This document shows, one piece after another, positions 16,110 through 24,578 of a stretch of 35,186 bases of DNA. This stretch comes from Brevundimonas sp. UBA7664. Lineage in GTDB: Bacteria > Pseudomonadota > Alphaproteobacteria > Caulobacterales > Caulobacteraceae. Position 1 is the stretch's first letter, and each line of letters begins with the position of its first letter. Below the pieces are notes generated by a model. That model saw nothing but the letters and a program-made list of their open reading frames with translations. It did not search any database and was not told the DNA's origin. Location: NCBI RefSeq assembly GCF_002483305.1, contig NZ_DLHQ01000025.1, positions 1-35,186 on the forward strand, written 5' to 3'. Both the position numbers and the translations under genes were made by a program.

Positions 16110-16643
16110 ATGTCGATCGACGCCCTGCGCGACCTCATCCCCGCCTATGCGAAGGACATCTCACTGAACCTCGGTTCGCTGGCCTCGGAGACGGTGCTCA
16201 ACGACCAGCAGAAATGGGGGACCTTCCTCGCCTCGGCCCACGCCATCGGCGTCGCACCGGTGGTCCGGGCGATCGAGGCCCAGGCCGCGACGGTGCTGTC
16301 GCCGGAAGCGATGAATGCGGCCAAGTCGGCCGCCGCCATCATGGGCATGAACAACATCTACTACCGCTCGCTGCACCTGATGAAGAACAGCGAGTACACG
16401 ACCATCCCCGCCCGGCTGCGCATGAACGTCCTGGCCAACCCGGGCGTCGACAAGATGGATTTCGAGCTGTGGTCGACGGCGGTCTCGGCCATCAATGGCT
16501 GCGGCTCCTGTCTGGACGCCCACGAGGGCGCCTTGCGCAAGCACGGCGTGCCGGCGACCCAAGTCCAGGCCGCCCTGCGCATCGGCGCCGTGGTTAACGC
16601 CGCCAGCCGGATCGTGGCGTCGGAAGCCGCGCTGGCCGACTAG
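16110..16643 (+). CDS. ahpD: Alkyl hydroperoxidase AhpD, CxxC reductant of AhpC
   Basis: A 177-residue all-helical protein of the CMD/AhpD family. The catalytic set is visible as Glu119, Cys131-x-x-Cys134 (CGSC) and His138, one position off the mycobacterial numbering (118, 130, 133, 137). AhpD carries electrons to AhpC from a lipoylated acyltransferase and lipoamide dehydrogenase in mycobacteria; neither partner is in this window. A TGGAG site precedes the ATG. Its last codons overlap the convergent LytTR gene by 4 nt. Confidence 0.95.
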   Translation: MSIDALRDLIPAYAKDISLNLGSLASETVLNDQQKWGTFLASAHAIGVAPVVRAIEAQAATVLSPEAMNAAKSAAAIMGMNNIYYRSLHLMKNSEYTTIPARLRMNVLANPGVDKMDFELWSTAVSAINGCGSCLDAHEGALRKHGVPATQVQAALRIGAVVNAASRIVASEAALAD

Positions 16644-17440
16644 GAGGCCGGTGAGGCCCAATCGGTGTCACGCAGGCCGCCGGCGTAGGTCCGGCTGACC
16701 GGCGCCGTCGCGCCGTCGGCCAGGATCAGCTCGCCTCGCCCGTCCTTCCAACGGGCCGACTCGACCGCGGCGCGCGCCACCCACCACGACCGATGCACCC
16801 GGAAGCCATCCGCGTCCTTCAGCGCGGTCAGGGCGTCCGACAGCCGCATCAGCACGAGGGCCGAGCCCGCCTCGGTGCGAATGCGCAGATAGTGGTCTTC
16901 CGCCTGGACGGCCAAGAGCCGCGCCCGCGCCAGGCGGGGCGGCAGCCTCGCGCGGATGACAGGCGGCGCCACGCCTTCCCGCGCCGTGGGCCTCTGGGTC
17001 GGAGCGAGGAAGCGCCGGACGGCGACGGCCAGCACGATCACCGCCACATTGACGGTCGTCACGTCCAGCAAGAGAGGCACGATGTCCTCGGCCGATGCAC
17101 GTGAGCCGAACACCACAACCTCAATCAGGGAAACCCAGACTGCGATCGGAGGCGTCATCGTCGCCAGTTGCGCGGCCGCGAACAACACCGGCCGGTCCCC
17201 CAGCCGGCGAGCGAGGAAAAGCTCAATCAGGGCGGCGATCACCCAGCCGCCGACCAGGGCCATCTGCCAGTAGAGGTAGCGGAGAGTCACGGGCAGCTGG
17301 CCCGTGTCGAACGCCTCGATCGCCGCCAGAAACAGGCCGAACAGCGCGAGGGCGACAAACTCCGCCGGCCCCGCCCGCCCGATCAGCGGCCGCCGCATCG
17401 CCTCGATTACCCCCACGCCGTCCCGCCCCGTCCCGTTCAC
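16640..17440 (-). CDS. Membrane-bound LytTR-family transcriptional regulator
   Basis: A 266-residue protein with four predicted membrane helices (about residues 26-46, 58-78, 86-110, 122-147) and a C-terminal LytTR DNA-binding domain (about 165-262; phrases LLAVQAEDHYLRIRT and FRVHRSWWVA). Such proteins act as one-component membrane-linked regulators, often of the adjacent membrane gene. The GTG at 17440 is the longest start, but no good ribosome site precedes it; the ATG at 17398 (residue 15) follows GAGG closely and is an alternative. It is divergent from a DUF2306 gene, with a candidate direct-repeat operator between them. Confidence 0.83.
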   Translation of the reverse strand: MNGTGRDGVGVIEAMRRPLIGRAGPAEFVALALFGLFLAAIEAFDTGQLPVTLRYLYWQMALVGGWVIAALIELFLARRLGDRPVLFAAAQLATMTPPIAVWVSLIEVVVFGSRASAEDIVPLLLDVTTVNVAVIVLAVAVRRFLAPTQRPTAREGVAPPVIRARLPPRLARARLLAVQAEDHYLRIRTEAGSALVLMRLSDALTALKDADGFRVHRSWWVARAAVESARWKDGRGELILADGATAPVSRTYAGGLRDTDWASPAS

Positions 17441-17461
17441 GAAAGGACCGGCTCCGTTCGC
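17432..17461. promoter_or_regulatory. Direct repeat, candidate LytTR operator
   Basis: Two CCGTTC repeats, CCGTTCACG and CCGTTCGCG, have their GTT cores at 17435 and 17456, exactly 21 bp apart. LytTR regulators bind paired 9-bp direct repeats with a GTT core about two helical turns apart. The site sits between the divergent LytTR and DUF2306 genes and overlaps the proposed GTG start of the regulator. Confidence 0.5.
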
Positions 17462-17528
17462 GAAGGGCAGGCTGACACGCCCCCGCGCTCCGGTTCAAGC
17501 CGCAGCAGTCAACAGAAGGAGCGACGAC

Positions 17529-18167
17529 GTGAGACGAGCGGTGGCGATTGCGATTTTCGGCATGGTGACCTTGCTGGCCCTATGCGTGGCGCTGGTCAGC
17601 GCGCGCTATCTATTGCCGGAACCGGCCTCTCCGGCGCCGCTCATGATCCTCCATCTGGAGCGCTGGCCCTGGATGGTGATCGGCCATGTTGGCGGCGGAG
17701 TGACAGCGCTGGCGTTGGGCACGTTCCAGCTGGTCACACGCAAGGGGCCGCGCCGGGTTTGGCACAGGTTCGCCGGGCGGGTTTATGTCCTGGCCTGCCT
17801 GTCCAGCGCCGTCACCGGCTTCGGACTGGCCCTGTACAGCACGGCCGGTCCGATCGCCTCGGCGGGCTTCGGCGGACTGGCCGTCGCCTGGTTCTTCACC
17901 ACGGCCGTGGGCTGGCGCAAGGCCCTTCAAGGCGAGTTCGCCAGACACCGGCGGTGGATGATCCGAAGCCTGTCCCTGACCTATGCGGCGGTGACCCTGC
18001 GGATCCTGCTCCCGCTTTCGCCCCTGAGCGGTCTGGACTTTGACGACGCCTATCGCGCCGTCGCCTTCCTGTGCTGGGTCCCGAATATGTTGCTGGCCGA
18101 ACTGTGGCTGCGGATCTGGGGGTGGAACGCCGCGCCGCCGCCGCGCCCGGCCCGGCTCGCCGGCTGA
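17529..18167 (+). CDS. DUF2306-type integral membrane protein
   Basis: A 212-residue membrane protein with about six hydrophobic segments. Family-like features include HLERWPWMVIGHVGGGVTALALGTFQL, a WHRFAGRVYVLACL stretch and ARHRRWMIRSLSLTYAAVTLRI, which fit DUF2306 (COG5395) proteins; conserved His residues near helix ends hint at heme or metal binding, but no function is established. The GTG start at 17529 has AAGGAG about 8 nt upstream, so the longer upstream frame is rejected. Likely controlled by the divergent LytTR regulator. Confidence 0.75.
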   Translation: MRRAVAIAIFGMVTLLALCVALVSARYLLPEPASPAPLMILHLERWPWMVIGHVGGGVTALALGTFQLVTRKGPRRVWHRFAGRVYVLACLSSAVTGFGLALYSTAGPIASAGFGGLAVAWFFTTAVGWRKALQGEFARHRRWMIRSLSLTYAAVTLRILLPLSPLSGLDFDDAYRAVAFLCWVPNMLLAELWLRIWGWNAAPPPRPARLAG

Positions 18168-18180
18168 AGCCGGAAGCGGG

Positions 18181-19032
18181 TCAGGCCGGGGCGAAGGTCA
18201 GGGGCGCGCCCCAGAACTGGCTGACCAGATCCGACTGCGGCCCGGGCTTGCCGCTGGTCAGGAAGTCGCGCCGGCCGGAACCGCCCAGCGCATACTCGGG
18301 ATGCCGCGCGAAATACCGGTCCAGAGCGTCCGCCACGGCCGTCGGCTGATGGATCAGCGGCGTGCCGGGCGGCAGGGCCGCGGCGAAGATGTCCGCGACG
18401 ATTTCATAGTGGGTGCAGCCGAGGATGGCCTGGTCCGGATGGCGGCCGATGCGGCGACGCAGGGCGTCGACATGGTCGTTGACCACAACCCTGAGCTCCT
18501 CGGCGGGCGCGCCCAGCTCGATCAGGCCGGCGAGGCCGGGGCAGGGTTCGGAAAAGACCGCCAGATCCTCGCGCCGCTTGTCGATCTCGATCTCATAGAC
18601 CCGGCTCATGGCCGTGGCGGCGGTGCAGAAGACGCCGGTGATGTCGATGGCCTCGATCTTGTCGTCCAGCGGCGTCCGCTCATAGGCCCAGGGCAGACCG
18701 GTCGCGGCCTCGATGGTGGGGACGATGATGCCGAGGACATTGATCGGCCGGCCATGGCGCGCGCGGGCCTCGGGCACCCAGGACTGCTGCAGCCGCCGCA
18801 GGGCGATGGCCGAGGCGGTGTTGCAAGCCAGGACGATGACATTGGCCCCGGCCTCGAACAGCCGCTCGCAGCCCGCGCAGGTCAGGTCGACGATCTCCTC
18901 GCCGCCGCGCCCGCCGTAGGGGGCGTTGGCCTGGTCGGCCAGATAGACGAAATCCCGGTCGGGAAACCGCCGCGTCAGTTCGCGGTGGACCGTCAGGCCG
19001 CCCACGCCGGAGTCGAATACGCCAATCGCCAT
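18181..19032 (-). CDS. murI: Glutamate racemase
   Basis: A 283-residue racemase producing D-glutamate for peptidoglycan. The family motifs are FDSGVGGLTV (Asp7, Ser8), ACNTAS with catalytic Cys70 and GCTHYE with catalytic Cys206 and His208. Length and motif spacing are normal for the family. Cytoplasmic. It ends 13 nt from the convergent DUF2306 gene. Confidence 0.95.
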   Translation of the reverse strand: MAIGVFDSGVGGLTVHRELTRRFPDRDFVYLADQANAPYGGRGGEEIVDLTCAGCERLFEAGANVIVLACNTASAIALRRLQQSWVPEARARHGRPINVLGIIVPTIEAATGLPWAYERTPLDDKIEAIDITGVFCTAATAMSRVYEIEIDKRREDLAVFSEPCPGLAGLIELGAPAEELRVVVNDHVDALRRRIGRHPDQAILGCTHYEIVADIFAAALPPGTPLIHQPTAVADALDRYFARHPEYALGGSGRRDFLTSGKPGPQSDLVSQFWGAPLTFAPA

Positions 19033-19156
19033 GGCGCGGGCTTTAGACGCCGGGCCGGGTCCCGTCCACCGACGAAGATTACGACCCGTTCATGTGACAG
19101 TCAGGGCGCGAGGGGCCAAGGTTCGCCCGAACCCACCCACGGACGGAGTCCCTCTC

Positions 19157-21331
19157 ATGCACAGACGCCAGCTTCTCGTCGCCGGAGGCAGTTTGCTCGC
19201 CCTGTCGGCCTGCGCCTCGAACGGGATGTCGATGGGCGGCGGAACCCCGGCCGCGACCCTGGCGGCGGATGCGGCCACGGCCCGGGCCCTGTTGCCGGTG
19301 CAGACGCCGCGGGCGGAGCTGCTGCAGGTCTGGACCGGTCCGTACGAAGGCGTGCCGCCGTGGGATCGCGTCACCCCGGCCAAATTGAAAGAGGCGCTAC
19401 TGGAAGGCATCGAGCTGCGCCGCGCGGAATACGCCGCGATTGCGAACAATCCCGAGCCACCCACCTTCGCCAACACCCTGGTGGCGCAACAGATGGCGGG
19501 CCAGCCGCTGCAACGAGCCAGCGCCCTGTATGGCGTGATGACCAGTAATATCGGCTCGCCCGACTATCAGGCGGTCGACCGCGAGGTTTCGCCGCTGCTG
19601 TCGGCGGCGGGCGACGAGATCACCTTCAACGAACGCCTGTTCGCCCGGGTCAAGGCCGTCGCAGACGGCGCTGCCGCCGCGGGCCTGACGGCCGAACAGA
19701 CCCGCCTGGCCGAACGGTCGCGCGACGCCTTCATCCGCAACGGCGCGGCGCTGAACGCGACGCAGAAGGCCGAACTGGGCCGGATCAACACGGCGCTGTC
19801 GAACGCCTTCACGCGCTTCGGCCAGAAGGTGGTCGCCGACGAGAACGCCTGGACGGTGATTTCCAGCGAGGCCGGGGTCGCCGGCCTGCCGGCCTCGAAC
19901 AAGGCCGCCGCCGCGGGTGCGGCGCGCTCGCGCAACGTCGAGGGATGGGCCATCGTCAACACCCGCTCCAGCGTCGACCCCTTCCTGAGCTTCGCCGACG
20001 ACCGGGCCCTGCGCGAGCAGGTCTGGCGCAAATTCGTCAACCGCGGCGACAACGGCGACGCCAACGACACCAATGCCACCATCGCCGAGATCGTCGCCTT
20101 GCGGGCCGAGCGGGCGCGGTTGCTGGGCTTCGCCAACCACGCCGAATGGCGGATGCAGGACACCATGGCCAAGACCCCGGCCGCGGCCATGGATCTGATG
20201 AACCGGGTCTGGGCCCCGGCCAGGGCCCGGGTGGTCGAAGAGGTGGCCGACATGCGCGCCATCGCCGGTCACGAGATCGAGCCGTGGGACTATCTCTATT
20301 ATGCGGAGAAGGTCCGGAAGCAGAAATACGACCTCGATCAGAATGAGCTGAAACCGTATTTCGAGCTCAGCAACGTCAAGCGCGGCGCCTTCCACATGGC
20401 GGGCCGGCTCTATGGCTTCGAGTTCACCCCGCTGGCGCGCGGGACCGTCCCGGTCTTCCATCCGGACGTCGAGGTGTTCGCGGTCTCCAACAAGGCCGAC
20501 GGCAGCCCGGTCGGCCTGTTCTACTCCGACGACTTCTCACGCGCCGGCAAGCGCTCGGGCGCCTGGGCCACCAGCTACCGCAGCTATTCGACCTATGACG
20601 GCGTCAAGAACGTGCTGTCGTCGAACAACAACAACTTCACCAAGGCCGAGGGCGGGGAGCCGATCCTGATCTCGCTCGACGACGCCCAGACCCTGTTCCA
20701 CGAGTTCGGCCACGCCCTGCATTCGCTGTCGGCGGCCTATACCTATCCGTCGCTGGGCGGGACGCCGCGGGACTATGTCGAGTACCCGTCGCAGGTGCAT
20801 GAGCACTGGGTGCTGAGCCGGCCGATCCTCGACGGCTTCATGAAGCATGTGGAGACCGGCCAGCCGATGCCGCAGTCGCTGGTCGACAAGATCGAGGCGT
20901 CGAACACCTTCAACCAGGGCTATGACACCGTCAGCTATCTGTCCTCGGCCCTGGTCGACATGGACCTGCACACCCGGGCGACGCCGCCGACCGACATCGA
21001 CGCCTTCGAGCGCGAGAGCCTGGCGCGCTACGGCATGCCGAAGGAGATCGTGATGCGGCACCGCCTGCCGCAGTTCAATCACCTGTTCACCTCGGATTCC
21101 TATTCGGCCGGGTACTACAGCTACCTCTGGTCCGAGGTCATGGACGCCGACACCTGGGCCTATTTCGAGGAGTCGGGCGACGTCTTCAATCCGGACATTG
21201 CGGCCCGCTACAAGGCCATCATCCTGGCCGAGGGCAACACCACCGACCGGGCCGAAGCCTACCGCCGCTTCCGCGGCCGCGACCCGGACGTGACGGCGCT
21301 GCTCAAGGTGCGGGGTTTCCCGGTCTCCTAG
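19157..21331 (+). CDS. M3-family zinc metallopeptidase lipoprotein (Dcp-like)
   Basis: A 724-residue peptidase. The zinc motif is His515-Glu516-Phe-Gly-His519 (HEFGHALH), followed about 25 residues later by the third ligand region VEYPSQVHEHW. This matches peptidyl-dipeptidase Dcp and oligopeptidase A, which cut oligopeptides. The N-terminus has a Tat-unlike signal with a lipobox LSAC at residues 18-21, so a lipid-anchored periplasmic enzyme is likely. The start ATG at 19157 has GGAG about 9 nt upstream; the frame is open further upstream, but that part is not signal-like. A terminator-like hairpin follows. Confidence 0.93.
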   Translation: MHRRQLLVAGGSLLALSACASNGMSMGGGTPAATLAADAATARALLPVQTPRAELLQVWTGPYEGVPPWDRVTPAKLKEALLEGIELRRAEYAAIANNPEPPTFANTLVAQQMAGQPLQRASALYGVMTSNIGSPDYQAVDREVSPLLSAAGDEITFNERLFARVKAVADGAAAAGLTAEQTRLAERSRDAFIRNGAALNATQKAELGRINTALSNAFTRFGQKVVADENAWTVISSEAGVAGLPASNKAAAAGAARSRNVEGWAIVNTRSSVDPFLSFADDRALREQVWRKFVNRGDNGDANDTNATIAEIVALRAERARLLGFANHAEWRMQDTMAKTPAAAMDLMNRVWAPARARVVEEVADMRAIAGHEIEPWDYLYYAEKVRKQKYDLDQNELKPYFELSNVKRGAFHMAGRLYGFEFTPLARGTVPVFHPDVEVFAVSNKADGSPVGLFYSDDFSRAGKRSGAWATSYRSYSTYDGVKNVLSSNNNNFTKAEGGEPILISLDDAQTLFHEFGHALHSLSAAYTYPSLGGTPRDYVEYPSQVHEHWVLSRPILDGFMKHVETGQPMPQSLVDKIEASNTFNQGYDTVSYLSSALVDMDLHTRATPPTDIDAFERESLARYGMPKEIVMRHRLPQFNHLFTSDSYSAGYYSYLWSEVMDADTWAYFEESGDVFNPDIAARYKAIILAEGNTTDRAEAYRRFRGRDPDVTALLKVRGFPVS

Positions 21332-21342
21332 GGCCCGATAGC

Positions 21343-21373
21343 TTTCCCCGGCGCTGGTTCAGCGTCGGGGAGA
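21343..21373 (+). terminator. Terminator-like hairpin after the M3 peptidase gene
   Basis: A 12-bp stem (TCCCCGGCGCTG with CAGCGTCGGGGA, one G-T wobble) closes a 3-nt loop 13 nt after the peptidase stop codon. There is no T run, so it is a weak intrinsic terminator or an RNA 3'-end stabiliser. Confidence 0.55.
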
Positions 21374-21400
21374 AGGACGTGCGGTTGCTCGTCGAGGACG

Positions 21401-21570
21401 GCTGGTTCTTCATGAAGGACACAAAGGACACGAAGGACACGACGGGAGCGGTGTCGCGGCGCGACCGCGCCATTCCTTTCATCGACAACAAGGCGCTTCG
21501 CGCGGAAGGCGGGGCTCCGGCCTCTTCGTGCTCTTTGCGGATTCCTTTGTGTCCTTCGTGATGAACCAGC
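21401..21570. repeat. 170-bp inverted-repeat element, MITE-like, kin of the GxxExxY unit
   Basis: The ends are 28-bp inverted repeats (21401-21428 and 21543-21570) differing at two positions. Both start GCTGGTTC and continue with GAAGGACACAAAGGA. The left end runs on into further GGACACGAA units. The same end sequence, GGTTCATCACGAAGGACAC, bounds the GxxExxY gene at 34.5-35.0 kb. The 114-bp core carries no gene I can support. It may be a non-mobile relative of that unit or a deleted copy. Confidence 0.72.
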
Positions 21571-21767
21571 TCTCGAGGTCCCAGCCTTGCCTCCGCCCGT
21601 CTTTTCCGCCATAAGCCGCCGCTTCCGACGCAAGTGAACCTCGCGTCTCCACCTGCACGACCCCGGTTTCGACCGGACGAGGCAGGCGAGAACCCTCCGC
21701 CGACGTGATCGTCGCCGGAGGCCATTTCGCTATGGAGACCGTCTCACCCGTCGCAACGAGGTTGTGA

Positions 21768-23291
21768 ATGTTCGAGGCTCTGAACGAGCGGCTGACAGGC
21801 GTCTTCGACCGGATCACCGGGCGCGGCGCCCTGTCCGAAAAGGACGTCTCCGAGGCGATGCGCGAAGTCCGCGTGGCGCTGCTCGAGGCCGACGTCGCCC
21901 TGCCCGTCGTCAAGGACTTCATCGCCTTCGCCACCGAGCGTGCCACGGGCGAGGACGTCATCCGCTCGGTCAAGCCGGCCGATCAGGTGGTCAAGATCGT
22001 CTATGACGGTCTGGTCGAGATGCTCGGCGGCGATGAGCCGACCCCGATCAATCTGAACGCCACCCCGCCCGCCGTCATCCTGATGGCCGGCCTGCAGGGC
22101 TCGGGCAAGACGACGACCTCGGCCAAGCTGGCCCTGCGTCTCACGAAATTCGATCGCAAGAAGGTCATGATGGCCTCGCTGGACACGCGTCGTCCGGCGG
22201 CCATGGAGCAGCTGCAGACCCTCGGCAAACAGATCGAGGTCGCGGTCCTGCCGATCGTGGCCGGCGAGTCGCCGATCCAGATCACCAAACGCGCGCTGCA
22301 GTCGGCGAAACTCCAGGGCTTCGACGTCCTGATCCTCGACACCGCCGGCCGGATCACGCTGGACGAGGCCCTGATGGCCGAGGTGGCCGAGGTCGCCGCC
22401 GTCTCCAAGCCCGTCGAGACCCTGCTGGTCGCCGACAGCCTGACCGGTCAGGACGCCGTCCGCACCGCCAAGGCCTTCCACGACCGCCTGCCGCTGACCG
22501 GCCTCGTTCTGACCCGCGCCGACGGCGACGGGCGCGGCGGGGCCATGCTGTCGATGCGCGCCGTCACCGGCCTGCCGATCAAATACATCGGCGCGGGCGA
22601 GAAGGTCGACGCGCTGGAAGTGTTCGACGCCCGCCGCGTCGCCGGCCGCATCCTGGGTCAGGGGGACATCGTCGCCCTGGTCGAGAAGGCGTCGCAGGAG
22701 CTGGACCAGTCCAAGGCCGAGGCCATGGCCCGCAAACTGGCCAAGGGACAGTTCGACCTCAACGACCTCGCCGGCCAGCTGCAGCAGATGAAGCGGATGG
22801 GCGGTCTGCAGGGCATCATGGGCATGCTGCCCGGCGTGGCCAAGATGAAGAACCAGATGGCCGAGAGCGGCGTCGACGATCGGATGATCGCCCGCCAGGA
22901 AGCCATCATCTCCTCGATGACCAAGGCCGAGCGCAAGAAGCCCGACCTGCTCAACGCCAGCCGCAAGAAGCGCGTCGCCAAAGGCGCCGGCGTCGAGGTC
23001 CAGGACATCAACCGCCTGCTTAAACAGCACCGCCAGATGGCCGACATGGTCAAGTCCATGTCGCGCGGCGGCGGCAAGGGCATGAAGCAGATGGCCGCCA
23101 TGATGGGCGGCCTCGGCGGCGGCATGGGCGGCGGCCCCGACATGGCCCGCCTCAAGGCGATGGGGGGCGGCCGCATGCCCGAACCCAGCGCCGACGAATT
23201 GAAAGCCCTTCAGGACCGCATGGCGGGTCTGGGCGGCGGACAACTCCCTGGGGGCCTTCCGGGCCTGCCGGGCTTTCCTCCCAAGAAATAA
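21768..23291 (+). CDS. ffh: Signal recognition particle GTPase
   Basis: A 507-residue SRP54 homologue that binds signal peptides of nascent inner-membrane proteins and docks with FtsY. It has an N domain (1-95), then the GTPase motifs GLQGSGKTT, DTRRPAAMEQL, DTAGR and TRADGDGRGGAML. The Met-rich M domain (about 330-445) ends in a Gly/Met/Pro-rich tail (MMGGLGGGMGGGP...). Length is slightly above the usual 450-500. rpsP follows after 25 nt, the common ffh-rpsP-rimM arrangement. The ATG is 21768, preceded by a GAGG-like site. Confidence 0.97.
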   Translation: MFEALNERLTGVFDRITGRGALSEKDVSEAMREVRVALLEADVALPVVKDFIAFATERATGEDVIRSVKPADQVVKIVYDGLVEMLGGDEPTPINLNATPPAVILMAGLQGSGKTTTSAKLALRLTKFDRKKVMMASLDTRRPAAMEQLQTLGKQIEVAVLPIVAGESPIQITKRALQSAKLQGFDVLILDTAGRITLDEALMAEVAEVAAVSKPVETLLVADSLTGQDAVRTAKAFHDRLPLTGLVLTRADGDGRGGAMLSMRAVTGLPIKYIGAGEKVDALEVFDARRVAGRILGQGDIVALVEKASQELDQSKAEAMARKLAKGQFDLNDLAGQLQQMKRMGGLQGIMGMLPGVAKMKNQMAESGVDDRMIARQEAIISSMTKAERKKPDLLNASRKKRVAKGAGVEVQDINRLLKQHRQMADMVKSMSRGGGKGMKQMAAMMGGLGGGMGGGPDMARLKAMGGGRMPEPSADELKALQDRMAGLGGGQLPGGLPGLPGFPPKK

Positions 23292-23316
23292 TCCGACCTA
23301 AAGAAAGAGACTGAAA

Positions 23317-23910
23317 ATGCTGAAGATTCGTCTGGCCCGCGGCGGCGCCAAGAAGCGCCCCTACTATTACATCGTCGTTGCCGACAGCCACTCCCCGCGC
23401 GATGGCAAATTCATCGAGCGCGTCGGCAGCTACAACCCGATGCTGCCGCGCGACGGCGAGCAGAAGCGCGTCACCCTGAAGACCGACCGGATCGCCGAAT
23501 GGCTCGGCAAGGGCGCCCAGCCCACCGACCGCGTCGCCCGCTTCCTGAGCCAGGACGAAGCCCTGGCCGGCAAGGTCAAGTGGACCCAGTCGAACAACCC
23601 GAAGAAGGCCGAGCCGGGCAAGAAGGCCCAGGAGCGCGCCGCCGAGCGCGCCCAGCGCGAAGCCGACCGCGCCGAGGCCGAAGCCGCCGCCAAGATCGAG
23701 GCCGCTGAAGCCGCCGTCCGCGCCAAGGAAGAAGCGGCCGCCGCCGCTGAAGCCGCCAAGAACGCGCCGCCGGCTCCCGAGCCCGAAGCCGCCGCTGAAG
23801 AAGCCCCCGCCGCTGAAGCTGAAGCCGTGACGGAAGAGGCTCCGGCCGAAGCCGCCGCCGAAGAAGCCCCGGCCGCCGAAGCGACCGAAGAAGAAAAGAC
23901 CGAGGCCTAA
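23317..23910 (+). CDS. rpsP: 30S ribosomal protein S16 with long Ala/Glu tail
   Basis: A 197-residue S16. The S16 fold covers about residues 1-80 (MLKIRLARGGAKKRPYYYIVVADSHSPRDG). Beyond that, about 110 residues form a tail: a basic, coiled-coil-like part (KKAQERAAERAQREADRAEAEAA) and then an acidic EEAPAAEA-type repeat. S16 is normally 80-90 residues, though alphaproteobacteria often have a longer tail. AAAGAAAGAGA upstream of the ATG provides the ribosome site. A strong terminator follows. Confidence 0.97.
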   Translation: MLKIRLARGGAKKRPYYYIVVADSHSPRDGKFIERVGSYNPMLPRDGEQKRVTLKTDRIAEWLGKGAQPTDRVARFLSQDEALAGKVKWTQSNNPKKAEPGKKAQERAAERAQREADRAEAEAAAKIEAAEAAVRAKEEAAAAAEAAKNAPPAPEPEAAAEEAPAAEAEAVTEEAPAEAAAEEAPAAEATEEEKTEA

Positions 23911-23949
23911 GGGCTTCGGGGCCCGCTCCGGCGGGACGCAGACGATCGG

Positions 23950-23982
23950 AAAGCAGCGTCCGGACCACCGGGCGCTGCTTTT
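23950..23982 (+). terminator. Intrinsic terminator after rpsP
   Basis: AAAGCAGCG (23950-23958) pairs perfectly with CGCTGCTTT (23973-23981), followed by TTC; the loop contains a smaller CCGG/CCGG stem. The A-rich 5' side and T-rich 3' side allow termination in both directions. It separates rpsP from rimM. Confidence 0.82.
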
Positions 23983-23994
23983 CATTTATAGGGG

Positions 23995-24026
23995 TGCGCT
24001 ACCGCGCTTCGCGCTACTGGAGCGCA
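23995..24026 (+). repeat. TGCGCT...AGCGCA stem element before rimM
   Basis: The 6-bp ends TGCGCT and AGCGCA enclose CGCG-CTT-CGCG. It sits 12 nt after the rpsP terminator and 21 nt before the rimM start, the same arrangement as the element at 16049-16090 before ahpD. Confidence 0.35.
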
Positions 24027-24047
24027 GGATCCTGGAACGAGGCGGCG

Positions 24048-24575
24048 ATGACGACCGACAGCAAACTCATCCTCGTCGGCCAGGTCGCCGGCGGGTTCGG
24101 GGTCAAGGGCGAGGTGCGGGTGACCGCATGGACGGCCGAACCGAAGACCCTGCTGACCTACGGCGTCCTGCTGCGCGCCGACGGCTCGACCGGCCTGACC
24201 CTGACCTCCGGCCGGGCGGAGAAGTCCGCCGTCGTCGGCCGGGCCAAGGAGATCGCCACCAAGGAAGAGGCTGACGCCCTGCGCGGGCTGAAGCTGTACA
24301 TCCCGCGCGACAAGCTGCCGGAACCCGAGGAGGACGAATTCTACCTCACCGATCTGGTCGGGCTGGAAGCCCGCGATCCCGACGGCCTCATCCTCGGGAC
24401 GGTGAAGTCCGTGCAGAATTTCGGCGCCGACGACATGCTGGAGATCGCCCCCGCGACCGGCGGCCCGACCTGGTATCTGCCGTTCACGAAGGACGCCGTG
24501 CCCGACCTGCACATCGCCGACGGCTGGCTGCTGGCGGTGAAACCGACCGAGATCGGCGAGCGCGAGCCGGACTGA
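24048..24575 (+). CDS. rimM: 16S rRNA processing protein RimM
   Basis: A 175-residue RimM with the N-terminal segment LVGQVAGGFGVKGEVRV and the C-terminal PRC-barrel part EFYLTDLVGLEARDPDG...ILGTVKSV, ending in WYLPFTKDAVPDLHIADGWL. It helps mature the 30S head and binds S19. The ATG at 24048 follows ACGAGGCGG; the frame continues upstream but has no matching family sequence. The usual downstream trmD and rplS are not in the window: two minus-strand genes follow instead. Confidence 0.93.
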   Translation: MTTDSKLILVGQVAGGFGVKGEVRVTAWTAEPKTLLTYGVLLRADGSTGLTLTSGRAEKSAVVGRAKEIATKEEADALRGLKLYIPRDKLPEPEEDEFYLTDLVGLEARDPDGLILGTVKSVQNFGADDMLEIAPATGGPTWYLPFTKDAVPDLHIADGWLLAVKPTEIGEREPD

Positions 24576-24578
24576 GCC

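Larger units (their letters stand above)
21332..21767. other. 436-bp non-coding gap between the M3 peptidase and ffh
   Basis: No convincing gene is seen. It holds a terminator-like hairpin (21343-21373), an inverted-repeat element (21401-21570), and a GC-rich hairpin at about 21694-21720 (11-bp stem with one mismatch, loop TGAT) about 50 nt before the ffh start. A TTGCCT (21587-21592) with CATAAG 18 bp later is a weak candidate promoter for ffh. Confidence 0.7.

Noticed and set aside
17304..17528. N-terminal extension of the DUF2306 gene
   Set aside because: The extension is hydrophilic and Arg-rich, opposite to the LytTR gene; the GTG at 17529 has a proper AAGGAG site.
21694..21720. Riboswitch or 4.5S-type RNA in the ffh leader
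   Set aside because: Only one GC-rich hairpin is visible; no conserved riboswitch core or SRP RNA tetraloop pattern was recognised.
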